This document shows, piece after piece, positions 37,563-50,110 of a stretch of DNA of 64,000 nucleotides. How positions within the stretch are numbered: the stretch's first letter is position 1; every line of letters begins with the position of its first letter. Below the pieces are notes generated by a model, which was not told where the DNA came from, searched no databases, and was given only the letters and a program-made list of their open reading frames with translations. Source of the stretch: Kryptolebias marmoratus (lineage: Eukaryota > Chordata > Actinopteri > Cyprinodontiformes > Rivulidae); the NCBI RefSeq assembly GCF_001649575.2, contig NC_051444.1, forward strand, positions 24,248,328-24,312,327. The letters are read 5' to 3'. Both the position numbers and the translations under genes were made by a program.

Positions 37563-39629
37563 GTACGCCGCGCACCGAGAAGCTCTAGTGTGCAAATTAG
37601 ATTTGTTAAATCGGGAAAAAAAACAAAAAACAATCAATCTTTGCTTGACAAGATGGCAAGACTGCAAAACTGATGAGGTGCTTTTAAGATAAAACGATCG
37701 ATATCTCGAACTGTGCCAGATCGTTTCTTTTTGCGAAACACAAACATCTGTTCGTGGCAGTTGGAACATTAGCAGTCGTCCTTGAACCCCCTTCCGGTGG
37801 ATTGTTGAGGCTTTTCCAAGCCTGTAGCGTGAGCAGACGCTGGAATGAAACCACTGGGAACGACAGGAGCAGGGGTACGTCTGGGCCAAACGAGGCTCGG
37901 CCCATTCCACATCTCATGCTACAAAAATCTTCGCTTTTTTTGTTTGTTTACTTCAAATGTACGAACAAGTATTGTTCGATGTAAAACCTAAGGAGAAGGT
38001 TTATTAAAGTCAAATTTCAGATTTTTAACGTGCTGCTGAAGCAGGACTTGGTTCGATTTACCCAAGGGGGGAAATGGAGGTTTGATCCCTTATCTTTATA
38101 AAAAAAAAAAACCTTCTAATCTATTAGTTGAACAGAATGTTGAATTAGGTTGAGTTTTGATTCATTTTTATATCTAATAATCTATATCTCAAGAAAAAAA
38201 AACAGCCTGGAAAATTTGTATATTTCTGGTGAAACTATTATCAGTTCTGTCTTTAATCCCAGTGAGGAACGGACCTGTGTGGTTCTGGTAAAGGGCCATT
38301 TGCTCCAGAACCTTTTGTTTGTAACAGTTTATTACAAATCCTGGACTGAATGTAACTGATTTGATTTACATACACATTAAAGATGGCAGACACTGTGTCA
38401 AGATGGGGAAAATACTAAAATAATTGGAGGACTTTTGCAAAAAGCTGAAGTAAAAAAAAAAAAATTGAATTGCTACTATATAATCCACACTCTGGCTAGA
38501 AAAGTTAGAATAGAAAGTTAGTTGAGAAAACCTGAAAAAGTATACACTAAATACTATATTTACGATAAAGATTATGTACAAGTAAACGTATGTAAATGGC
38601 TCTATGAAAACAGAAATATTAAGAAAAAGCAGAATATAAACAGAAGTGATGCAGTCCCAGGAGGTTTCGTGCTTCAAATATTGGAAAAACAAAAGTAATA
38701 TTTCAACCTTGTTCAAATTGACATCAGCTTTTTCCAGAAACAATCTCTCCAGGACCATTAAGAGCTGGCGCTAATGAACTTTTTTTTTAGCAATAAAAAC
38801 TTCAACAAAACAAGATTTCGAACCATCAAACTGATGAGGTATGCTGACATCACTGTTCGCTCACTCTGTATCAGTTTGTTGTGGAGGATAATGAGTTTCA
38901 ACCAAGTGTGATGTAACACCCCCCCACCCCCCTCAATTACTTGTAGCAGGTGGCGGTGGCGACTGACTGCTGGCCCCCCTCAGCCCCCCTCGTACCCCCG
39001 GCTGTGTCTTCCCCACCGATTGAGGGAGACACTAAGTCAGAAATAATGATGACCTGCGGCTCATTGGGCATGTCTGCGCGTGACGCTGCTGATGACGGTC
39101 TGGCTGCTTTACATGGCCTCGGGTCGGTCGGGTTGTTTAAGATGAACGTGATGGATCACTGAGGCGGCAGGAGGGCTTCTTTCACACGGGGTTAGCCTTG
39201 AGCCAAGCTTCGAAGGAATTAATCTTTTCTTCATGTTAAAACAAAAAACAAAGAAACTATTCAGATTTTTTTTGTCCTACGGGATGTGTAGAGTTCATCT
39301 GCCTCAGTCGAACATATTTACCACCACAAAGTTGTTATTTTGTGTATCTATGTTTATTCGTGTGTAGCATTCAGTTACCGTCTGAGACTTAGATGACTGA
39401 TGTAGAAAAAGTAAAACAAATTTGCTGTGATGTTTATTCCTTTCTGCAAATGGTGTTGACACGTTCACGTCAGCGCCGCCTGCACATGCCTATCCTCACA
39501 ACATCAAAGCAGCCGACTCTGTCTGAGATTCAGTTCAGGACTTTGAATTGCGGCTCCCTGAGCTCATGGTCGATAACCGATAATTAGCGGCCAACGCCAA
39601 AAGGCGAAAAGGTTGCAGAAAATGGTTGT

Positions 39630-39925
39630 AGCTTTGTCTGGGTGCATTCATCTGTTAGTTGTTTTTGTGTGTGTGTGTTTTAACAAAATATCTCATGAAC
39701 CACTGGACATCGTGGTAATCACTGGCTGTACATCTGATTACCTTTAGGGTTCAACTCCATTCAAGATGGACGACTCAGTTAAGTCACCTTAGCAAACACA
39801 TACATGGCTGTGGGTTTTGCAGATATTGAGCTAAAGTTTGTTGTGGTAGCAGAAGAGGGTCGTCCCCGATACCAATATCCAAGCGCTTATAAAACGCACA
39901 AGATCTCACACCGTCAACTGTCTTT
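39630..39925 (+). repeat. Dispersed family, copy 8 (about one unit)
   Basis: AACAAAATATCTCATGAACC, CATTCAAGATGGACGACTC, GCAGATATTGAGCTAAAGTT and GGGTCGTCCCCGATACC appear in the family order. Confidence 0.68.
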
Positions 39926-40051
39926 TTTCATTTTTTTAATTTAATTTTCTTTTTTTACAGCTCTTTGTTACAACACAGGCGGAATCACGCCGCTCTTCTC
40001 AAAGCCTTCGCTTCCCGCGCCGAGCTCGAGTGTGTCCTGCGCCCCCCCCCC

Positions 40052-40225
40052 NNNNNNNNNNNNNNNNNNNNNNNNNNNNNNNNNNNNNNNNNNNNNNNNN
40101 NNNNNNNNNNNNNNNNNNNNNNNNNNNNNNNNNNNNNNNNNNNNNNNNNNNNNNNNNNNNNNNNNNNNNNNNNNNNNNNNNNNNNNNNNNNNNNNNNNNN
40201 NNNNNNNNNNNNNNNNNNNNNNNNN
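40052..40225. other. Assembly gap (174 N) in a GC-rich patch
   Basis: Preceded by a C run and followed by CpG-rich sequence to about 40450. No exon is recognisable on either flank. Confidence 0.98.
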
Positions 40226-40854
40226 CTCTTTTTCGCGTTGATTGCGCGCGGGCCACCCCGTCGCAGCTGGACGCCTTTGTCCACTTCACGGACGCCTCCC
40301 CCTCCCCCCCGCTCGCCACCCGCCAGCCGTGGAGCCGGCCTGAAAACGGGGCCAGGGAACCCGTCTGTCAAGGCTGCCTCGCAGTCGGGCGGAGGTAAGC
40401 CAGCGACTTGCCGCGGGGATGAAGTTGTCCTCGCCCTGCGGCTGCGAGCTGGCTAATATTCATTAGCGCCGTGATCTCTGCATCTCGACACCGCCAGCTG
40501 CAGTTAAATGTAGCTCCAGCAGATGATTCCCTCTTGTGGGTGTTTGGAATGGGCAGGAAAAAAAAAAAAAAAAAGGTCAGCTGTTAGCATTTGTGTCACG
40601 TTCTGCCAGTTATTTCTGGTGATACGTGCTCCGTATCAATATAATTGGCGGCGGTGAGTTGAGTATGCATGAGTTGTATAAAAAAACAAAAAAAACAACA
40701 CCGCTCCTTTAATCAAACGCAGACTTTCCTTAGCCGCCTGAAAGCCTGAAGGCTTGCACATGTCCGAAGCAGAGGCCCAAAGCAGGACTTTAGATTGGAG
40801 TTATAAAAAATAAAATAAAATGGAGTTCAAAGCCACCAAACAGCACATTGTCAC

Positions 40855-41560
40855 ACGATCCAAGTAAAGTGGTGGATACTGAGCTAAAATCTGGTGTGGT
40901 CACGAGTGCTAACGGATTGTGCGAGGCGTTTCGTTTAAAATTCTGCCAACAACCATTTGTAATCTGTTTGTCTGTTAGCAAAATAGCTCATGGACCACTG
41001 GACAGGTTTGAATGAAGCCTTCGGGAAATAATCATTGGATGGACCTCTGCAGTTGATTAACGTTTGGAGGCAACCCAATTCAAGGTGTCCGCCACATCCA
41101 ACGGACCTGAGAAAACACAAAAATGGCTCTAACTCAGTCAGTTTTACAGATGTTGAACTGGAATTTGGTGTGTTTCTAGCAGAGAGTCATTCACAACACA
41201 CACTCCAAGGGCTACTCGTTGCACGAGATCTTTTACTTAAAACTTTAGCAACAATTGTTGAAGTAAACCTGTTTGTCTGTTAGCAAAATACCTCACGAAC
41301 CGTTGGACAGATTTTAATGAAACTCTCAGGAATTAACCATTTGGTGCACATCAACAACTGAATCACTTTTGGAGTCAGTCCAGTTTAACATGGCTGCCAC
41401 AGCCAACCAACGGTAGCCAGCACAAAAGTGTCTCCAGCTCAGTCAGTTTTACAGATATTGAGCTAAAAATCGGAGGCAGTAGTAGCTGAGAATCATTGAC
41501 AGCTTATAATCAATATCGCATCAGATCGTGCTTAATGATTTTGACCCAAACGCTCTTGTG
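40855..41560 (+). repeat. Dispersed family, copy 9 (best tandem pair)
   Basis: TTAGCAAAATA occurs at 40975 and 41280, giving a 305-bp period. Each is followed by CACTGGACAGG or CGTTGGACAG, a GTCCGCCAC or GGCTGCCAC block, CAGTCAGTTTTACAGAT and GAGTCATT or GAATCATT. Part of a third unit lies upstream of 40975. Confidence 0.75.
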
Positions 41561-42115
41561 TCTTGACATGCGATGATCTTCAACTTCGACAATATTCTTT
41601 CACTGAAGGAATGTGAGGCCTTTAGCTGGGATCAGCCTCTGTCCGATCCCAGCTGGCATGGCCAGAAGTTAGATAAAGTTCCCGCTCTAATCAGGAAATG
41701 TTCTCGCCCAGAGGGGGGGTTTAGCGTGTTCTCAGGGTTTCATCGCAGAGTGGGCCCATCCTTTCCTCGCGCCGGCTATAAATACAACCACTAATGGGCG
41801 TCACATTGACTCCCTGCTGCCACCTTTGATCCTGCCGCCCACATGGAAACCTTCTTGTCACAACAACGCTGACGGATGTCGGTCAGCTGCGGAGCCTGCG
41901 CTATTTTGGGGGGATTATCGTCACGTGTCATCTGCGGACGGCGAACTGGCGTTTTTGTTTTTTTTTTTTTTCCAGGAAAGTGACGAGGTGGTTGATGACT
42001 GGATCATGGGGCAGTTATGTTCTAAAGGGGATTGGTTGTTGTTGGGTTTTTTTTACCTTTTGTAGTAAAAAAAGCCACATAAAAAAAAAAAAACATGTCA
42101 GATTTCCACTGACTG

Positions 42116-42551
42116 TACAGTAATTTTGTCGTAAAGCGCACCGGACTATAAGGCGCTTTGTCATTCACCTCCTAATTTTTGTAACTTCACGCGGACAGTG
42201 TGCCATGCTCAAAATAGACGATTTCACTGCTCTAGCGGAGCTGGTTTACTTGTAGTATCATTTATATGATCCCTCTATGAGAGATCACAAAGATAATCAA
42301 ACGGTTCAAAACTCACAGAAGAAAACATCACCGACGTAAGCGTCAAGTGTGAACGCCTACACCTACCCCTCTGCGCGGCTATAACTGAGCCTTAATGCTG
42401 CGAGCGGTGCAGCTTTGTAGTTTAACCAAAATCGTACTAAAACATCACGATTTCTTCCATATATAAGGCGCTCTGGATTATAAGGCGCACTGTCGTTGTT
42501 TGAGAAAATTGAAGGCTTTTAAGTGCCCCTCATAGTCCGTAAAATACGGTA
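42116..42551. mobile_element. Inverted-repeat MITE of the 'TATAAGGCGC' type
   Basis: The left part has TACAGTAATTTTGTCG, then GCACCGGACTATAAGGCGC. The right part has TATATAAGGCGCTCTGG, TTATAAGGCGCACTGTCG and ends CATAGTCCGTAAAATACGGTA. The termini are imperfect inverted repeats (TACAGTA/TACCGTA). The ACTATAAGGCGC motifs face one another, as in a very abundant fish MITE family. No coding capacity. The superfamily and target duplication are not resolved. Confidence 0.65.
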
Positions 42552-44696
42552 TGTGGTTTGTTAAGTTTCAGGGGTGGAGGGGACATGTTTGTTGCAGAAG
42601 GTCGTCTGTGGCCTTTAGGTTTTAACGAGAGGAGAATAAAAAAACTTCAAGTGTTTTTCATTTTTTTCATTTTCCATACCCTAAGTGGTTAAACAGAAGG
42701 CAGCCGAACTTCTTCACTCGTTCGTAATCAAAATGCAAAAGCCCACTTATCCACTTGGGGGAAGGTTGGTGGTGGGGGTGGGGGTGGAGGGGCGTCTTAC
42801 TTGATGCCCACTTGTCAAAAATGGCAGGGTTAACATTCAAGCACCCAGTAAGCCTAATATGCTTTATGAGACGCGGACAGATCTGCATTTAAAAAGCGAA
42901 GTGCGTGCACTCAAACTGTTGTTTCTACGCTTTGCATTAATTCAAGGTGCACTTCCATTTGCATGTGAATGCCTAATGCTTTTTTTTTTTCCCCCCCTCC
43001 TTCCGTACGGCGTACGCACGAGAGGACTTTTCTCTCCCCGAGTATTTCACATCCTGTCTCCGTTCTCCTCTTCCTTCCCGCAGCCCACGTAATTACACGA
43101 CCTGGCTGGTTAAATAATGAGACTGCGGTAAGTTGGGACCGACGTGAGCTCGGGAACCGAACGCTCGAACGCTCCGTGCTCTACTCCGCAGCTTCGGCTG
43201 CAACTGTTGCGAGCGGATTTCACGGCGTTGAGCGAAAAGCGAAATAGGTTGTGCTTAAAAACATCAGTCGCTGCTTGATGCCGTGCTGCAGGAATTTAGC
43301 ATTTTCCATCCTCCAGGCGAGTATTCGTAACTCTGATTCAGATGGGGAGGGGGGTTTTTTCTGTCTTTTTTCCCGATGAAAGGAAGATGACACACATTTC
43401 TGATGCAAGCAAATTTATTCCAGTTTTGTTACATTCAAAACTTAAACAGGCAAGCAGTCTTGCCTAATCCCTTCCCGTCTTTTGTCTGTTTTGCATTTTC
43501 TCTTCCTCTGCTCTCTCTCTCTTTTTACCTACATCACTCTGCCGTTTCCTTCTAGTTCCCTCTCCGTTGGTTTCTCTTCATACCCCCCTTTTAAACTTGA
43601 AGCAGCAAAAACAAAGAGTCTCGGTCAGAGTTAGAGCTGAGGGATGGCGACGCCTTTATCCCCGCTTCCCGCTTTTTCCTCTCCGTCCACGTGAGTGGAG
43701 TCGCAGAGGGTTGCTGCCGTTATACGCCGCCTCTTCAAACCTTGGAAAAAGTACCAGGGCGCAGCAAGGCACGCGCAACGACTTGATTTGGTAAAATCCA
43801 TTAATTGCGCCAAGCTTTCGTGCTGGGTTTCTCTGTGAAACGCGTATTTTTAGATCACTTTGGAACTCCTAAAAAACACCCATCGCCTCTCATTCACTTT
43901 GATGTGGTGCTGCGGAGTTTACACAAATTAAAGATTCGGCCCAGAAAACAAAACAAAAACAAGAAAGCCAAGATGAGTTTTATTTTTATGGTAACGTGCT
44001 GCTTATTACATCAGATGAGTACGTTTTCTTGTGAAAATTGTGCCGTGTAGTAAAAAACATATTATCTGTGCATAAGGTTTCATCGATTGAGGCATAATGT
44101 GAGATTAAATTGCCCCTTTCTGGGTTTTAACATCTGTTAAAAACGACCTTATATAAGCAATGCTAATATATGACGTTGGTTCATTATTTTTTTTATATCT
44201 GAGCCAAGATGCAGAAGCAGCGTGTGAAAAGCTTTGGTAAAAGGTTAAGTAGATGTCAGGTGGCGTACTTCATCAGAAAGTGTGAGCGTCTCTAAATAAG
44301 TCCTATTCTTGGAGGTCCGCTGCAGTCAGGTGTGCCAGAAATGATCTTAGAGAAGCAGCTGTCGACCTACGAGGGGCTTTATGGGCCCTTTTCAAACAAC
44401 CCGGAGACGAGGATTATTCCCATGTGGCGAATAGTGGAGAAAGTTTCCCCGTCTTCCCCAGGAGTGGATGTCCTAACGGGTTTACTCTCAGGTCAGACTG
44501 AGCGGTGCTCAGAGAAACTGTTAAAACCCCGTAAGCTGCGGCGGATCCGAGACTCCTCGGGGCTCAGCGGGTTCACTGTGGAGGTTTGCCGTGGTGGAAA
44601 TGAGAAAAAAACTTAACAAGTATGACTTTTTAAAAAAAATAATAAATAAGAACACGGCAGCACGGATTAGTTAGACAAAGTGGACGAAGACTTTTG

Positions 44697-44924
44697 TCCA
44701 ACATCAGTGTCTGACCTCACAAATGTGCTTCGGTAAAAATGGTCAAAAAAATTCCCATAAACGCTCCTGAACCTTGTGGAAAGCCTTCCCAGAAGAAGAG
44801 TTGACGCTGTTATAGCTGCAAGGAGTGAGCCAACATCATATTAAACCCTATAGAACAAGAATGGGATGTCACTCAAGTTCATATGCGTGTGAAGCAAGAC
44901 GAGCGAATACTTTTGGCAATATAG
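44697..44924 (+). mobile_element. Tc1/mariner relic: transposase C-terminus and one inverted terminus
   Basis: In the frame starting at 44776 the sequence reads VESLPRRRVDAVIAA and ends in a stop at 44842. This resembles the C-terminal end of Tc1-like DDE transposases. The same frame has a stop at 44758, and the upstream part is frameshifted and short, so it is dead. The sequence then runs to GAATACTTTTGGCAATATAG, which matches the inverted terminus of a common fish Tc1 family. The 5' end of the element is missing or too diverged to place. Confidence 0.65.
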
Positions 44925-47900
44925 CGCATGTCTCAGTGCTTGTGCTTTATTGGTTTCCCTCTATTCTTCTAGCAAAAATCAAGAAGTTTAGCAGATATAA
45001 AAGTATAAAGACAGACACTTAAAAGGATGTCACTGTTGTCCCTGTTCTGCTGTCAGTGTAGTACTGAATCGAGTGATGGAAAATGTAACTGGATCATGCA
45101 TAAAGCAACAAAGAAACTGAGTTTCAGTCAAATTTCAGCAGCTAGAGAAGTAAAAAAAAAAAAAATTTAAAAATAAAAGTATCCCCCACAGATACATTTG
45201 TATCAGGCAAGTCGCAGAGGATGGATCTTTCCACTCCATCAGAGCACCGCCCTTATTCCCTGTCCAAATCAAGAAGTGAGAATGGGCTGCTAAAAGACCC
45301 CTCCCTCCTTCCCTCTCCCGCCAACCCTAAGCCCGGGCCTTTCTTCGGGGAATACGGCGTGCTCCATCATCTGCTCGCGGGGTCACAGCCGGGCCAGCAG
45401 GAGCCCGGCGTGCGACGGTGCAAGTGTGTGAACATGTCAGCGCGGCGCATCGCCGCTCCCCCCGCCGTCTCCGAAAGTGTCGCCTGAGCAGCAGGCACCG
45501 GTGCGAAGAACCTGCCAGTTGAACGACATGTTATGTGCCGTTGGATTGTAAAACAAAAAAAAACCACACTCACGCGAGCGATCACGCTTAATCATCGTAT
45601 CTGTCTTTACGTGGACAGTCGGTCGGCGCGGCGGAGCTGCCCCTTCTGCCTAATCCTCACCGTTCTCACTGTGTGCACGGTCTTATCTGCAGACACTTAT
45701 GGAGTCGTGGGAATAAAACACCTCGAACAAACAACCCGGCTTGCTTAGGCCTAGATTTGTTAATTCCCTGTTAGAGAGCCGTTTCCATCGATACGTTTGA
45801 TTTGTTTAAAGAGCTTTATAACGGGGTGAAATTACCTGGAAGTATCCGAGCGTCGGCTTTAATAGGAGCCGGTCAAATTGTCGAAAGTCTAATGTTGCTC
45901 ATCTGCCTGAGCGAAGGAAATGCCAGGAGCGTCATTTAGGAAACAAATCCTTGGAGCAGCAGCAGCGTTCAAAGCAATTATTACTGAGATGCATGTAAAT
46001 AAATGAGCAGAAGGTTACGTTTAGGCTTTTTCTTTGCTTTTTATTGTTTCAAATTATTTGAAGTGCTAGTTTTCAGCGGCTTGTTCGCATTAATAATACC
46101 TGCGTGAGGCAGTAATCTCACAGCAGAGTGTTTATCAAATGCACTTTTTGTAACAGTTGTAGTTTCACCTCAGCAGACCCAGATCAGACTCTACTGAAGC
46201 CTCTTAACGCCGACCCATCTTGTCCTTCCTTTACTTCGTGATGCCTGTCAACTTCAAGAAGCAATAAATTGTAAATCCCTTCAGTGCTAAAGTATCCCTG
46301 CGCTGACCTGTCCTTAACATGGGTTCTGGATGATTCAGTCCCAAGTGGACACCTCTAAGTACCACTGTTCACCCGTGGCATTAAGATGGGTGATCTGCTC
46401 TAGATACACTATTTTGATACGAACATGATTAGAGTTGCATTTTTGCAGCGTTATTCAGGACACAAGCCTTGATCAGCCTTATTCCCAAATGCAATATCAG
46501 AGAGGTAAAGGCGCATACATTGAGCCTGTGACTTCACAGAGGTCCTTGTCAGAGGAAAGACTCCATAGGGCTCAAAAATCCACCGTAGTGTAACGGTGCG
46601 CTGGCAGCCATCAGCTGTTCTGTACTCATCCGTGAACGTAACACCAGTTCTGGTGAAAATAATGCGGCGTAACGTTGCTCAGGCCTGAGATTGACCGTGC
46701 ACGTTTTACTATACGGTGACCACAGCGGGTCCTGTTAGCTCCTTAAACAATCAGAACAGCTTTCAAACTGATCTCCAGTTTGATAAACTCCTGACAAAAC
46801 AAACATTTTTGGATTTGCCCCTAAAAGTCATCTTCAGTTTGCATCAAGAGCGTTCACATCTGTATTTAGTCGCATCCGGATGCTGTGAGATCACCCAGGA
46901 CCGATCTGAACGCAGTCTTCCCAGCCGTAACCCATGTAGTTCAAAAGTTCAAGTAGAGAATCTTCCTGGGTCGGAACGGTTACATACAAAAACCTATAAA
47001 GATCGTGTTTTTATTATTTTTTCCCAGCATTAAGTTTTAGTACTTTTGTTAATGCACCAAAACAAGCTCCTCTGTGACACTGTTTTGCGGCGGCCATGTT
47101 TCTGCATCCTGGGCTCCGTGCCGCCCCAGATTAAACGTGGGTCTCTGTGGACATTGCTCCACAACTGTAGTTGTTGTTAGTGATGTACCTCCAAGATCAT
47201 TTTTGATGATTGCTTTTTTTTTTTTTTTGGTTCTTGTTGTTGTTGTTGTTTCAAAATTGCAATCTCCAAAAAAATCATTAGGACACTAAATGATAATTAC
47301 CATCCAAACAGACTGACTAAGCAGAAAGGGACACGAGAAGGGAGAGAAGTCTCTCATTACCTCTGAGCTTAGGATAATAAAGTGGAACCACAAGATGAAA
47401 TTACCCCCAGAAAGATGAGTCCTGTTCCTACTTAAAAACATCGATAAACATTGAATATACTCGTTCTGTACTAGATACCACTTACGTGGCTCTTGTGTAG
47501 TAGCTGTTTTGATTAGTTTTTGATGTAACACCTTGTCTTGACTTAAACTTTTAAACACGCATTTTTAAATTTTTTTGCAACATAACCTTTAAATGTGCAC
47601 GCAGCGTCCTTACCAGAAGAGTCCCGCTCATTTAGGGACAGTGATTGGTGAATTTATCGCCCCACTGGAGACAGCGGGGAGCTGATCAGAAACTTGTTGC
47701 CTAAATTGATTGTTTGGAGCTGAAATTGGCCATCACCAAATTGCTGTTTGTACGGACAGAGATGACGGACTGCTTGTGGTGGCGTTCGGTCTCTCAGGGG
47801 GGGACGGAGCTGAGTGTGTGTGTGTGTGTGTGTGTTTACAGGCTGAGGCCCTCACAGCAAGGGCTGAACTTTTCTTTGGGTTGCGTTTCTTCGATTGCGG

Positions 47901-48416
47901 TGAAAGCTTCTGGTTTATTTATATGCGTCTTGTCACCTGAGTGCCAACCCCAGAAATGTTATAGGTGCCCATTTGGCTCTTGTTTTGCTTTCAGGAAGAG
48001 GTGGGGTGGGGGATTAATTAAAACAGCCTGTAGTACCTGCGTCAAGCTCTGTTTTTTTTTTGTTTTGTTTTCCTTTTTGAAGGTCAGCGTTGTTATCAAA
48101 AAACAGTTTTGGACTCGACTCTGTGCGTCGCTGTGGGAGCTGGGGTTTGTTTTCCCTCGCTCTGTTTTTAGACACTTCACTAACGCCTGCCCTTATTTGT
48201 GATCTAAGAACAGGAAAAAAAAGGAATAAAAAAAACAAAAAAACAGAGTCCACCTCCAACACACACTCATCCAGGATGCCGGTCTGATGGTTTTGGATGC
48301 GGACGCTGCCGTGGGTGCAGTAATTGGAAGTAGCAAGCGGCACAAAAACATCACTTTTCCTTTCCCGCCCTGCCCTTCGCTGCAGGCGGCTGACCCCTGC
48401 GAGGAGCGCCGGAGCT

Positions 48417-48445
48417 TTTATTTTATTTTATTTTATTTTATTATT
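48417..48445. repeat. TTTTA pentanucleotide repeat
   Basis: Five to six near-perfect TTTTA units. Confidence 0.85.
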
Positions 48446-49448
48446 CCCCCCCCGTTATCAGCTGCCCTCCCTCGCCCAGCTGAGCCTCCCAGTTTTCCAT
48501 GAGCTAAAAGTAGAACAGTGAGTGAAATCACAGTGGGATACGGGCGCCCCGTCGCATGCTGGCGCGGCGCCGTAGCTGCTTCTCTGTCGGTCTAACCCAA
48601 GGGGGGTGGGGGGTGGCGGGGCGCCTTTATTGCCGGGAGTCTGATTAGCGGGCGCTGTTTGTTAGCGGCTCTCCGAAGGCGGATACGGCTGCTCTCGCTC
48701 CTGCAAATCATCCTTTTTGACCTTTTCAGGTCTTTCAAACATGGTTGTCGGCTCCACTCACTTCCTACATGAAACGTTTTCTGCTGCATGCATACGCGCG
48801 CTCTCGCACGGAGCCTTTCTTGGAAATCAATTACTATATTCCAGGCCCGCTCAGCTCTGCTCCCTCCGCCATCCCTCCTAGAAAGGTTTGAATTGTGTTT
48901 GTGCTCCTCCAAGGTAATGGGATACAAAGAAGCTGCGGGCGGCGCAGACAGAAAAGCTCGTTTCCAGTCAGTCGCGGGCACCGGCGGTGAAATGCTCCGG
49001 AGATGCGCGGCGTCGCCTGGTGAGCCGCGGAGGCCTCGTTCCCCTTGTCTTGCAGCCGGAGCGTGGAGCACTTGACGCGTACGGATGCAGATTTGACACC
49101 GCAGAGAGGGAGCTGGAGTGGCGTTTTGGGGTGGGGCTGGGTCTTGATTTGCGTGTGGCGTCTGAGCAAACAGATGTCCGCCTCGACGTCCCCAAGATCA
49201 AGCGGGATACACGTGTTCGATGGGGAAGGCACATACACACAGTGGAGGATTCATTTTTGATGAGCCCATCCCAAGTCAATTATGGTCGTCGTTTCCAAAC
49301 CGGGGGGTGTTTGTTTTGTCCGTGAGAAAAGCGGGTCCTATGGCAGCCCTCATCACCAGAGAAGCATGTTTACATTTTCACATTTTTACACACCTTTACA
49401 AACACCTCAACACACCATGCTTTGTGACTAAGGGTTTTCCCCGACTAT

Positions 49449-50110
49449 ATGGTGCATTCCATTTGGGAAGTTTCTCACTTCACCGCGTTCCGGTAGTCCC
49501 ACTCGATGAGAGAGTCAGAAACAAGATGGACGCCCGCAACAAAGCCTTGATTTTTCTCGCAGTTTCTGAATGTGAAATACCTAAAGAACCTAAAGAAACG
49601 AGTATTAACAGCAAAGGAGCAAAGGAGCAGCCATCTTGAAATCCTAACTGGAGGTAGTCGAACGGTGCGTTCCAGAAATGGGAATTTCCTAGTCGTAAGT
49701 TTTAATGGGAACGCCCCTTCCGAGTGGAACGTCCCAATGGGAAAGTGGGAGCAACTCTGACTACACCCAGTTAGGATTTCAAGATGGCTGCTTCTCGCAC
49801 CTTTAGCAGGTAAACTCTGTCATATGAAATCTCTTTAGTAAGATTTCATATTGAGAAAGTGCGAGAAAAATCAAGGCCTTGCTGCAGAGCGTTTCCGACT
49901 CTCACCGAGCCGGAGGCCTGGAACGCGGTGAAGTGGGAAATTATGTCTCTCCCAGCTCCCAGTTACGAGTTCGGATGTAAGTGGAACGCAGCAGGAGTTG
50001 CTCCCTCTTTCCGGGTGGGATGTCCCACTTGAGGGGTGCTGTTCCTGTCGCAATTTACGACCAGGAGCTCGGAAATTTCCATTCCCCAGTTCTACTGGAA
50101 CGCACCGTTT
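49449..50110. mobile_element. Foldback element with nested inverted repeats
   Basis: The inner arms are perfect 24-bp inverted copies at 49628-49651 and 49767-49790, around CATCTTGAAATCCTAACT. The outer arms pair GCCTTGATTTTTCTCGC (49544-49560) with its complement at about 49861-49877, and TTCACCGCGTTCC (49479-49491) with its complement at 49920-49932. GGTGCGTTCC-type termini recur at about 49663 and, inverted, at about 50098. Arms inside arms suggest serial insertion or internal duplication of a GTGCGTTCC foldback family common in fish. It encodes nothing; the 139-codon frame across it is a by-product. Confidence 0.65.

Noticed and set aside
48592..49238. Overlapping 159- and 134-codon frames, - strand
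   Set aside because: They lie in a GC-rich patch where stops are rare. Several frames on both strands are open together and none has recognisable domains.
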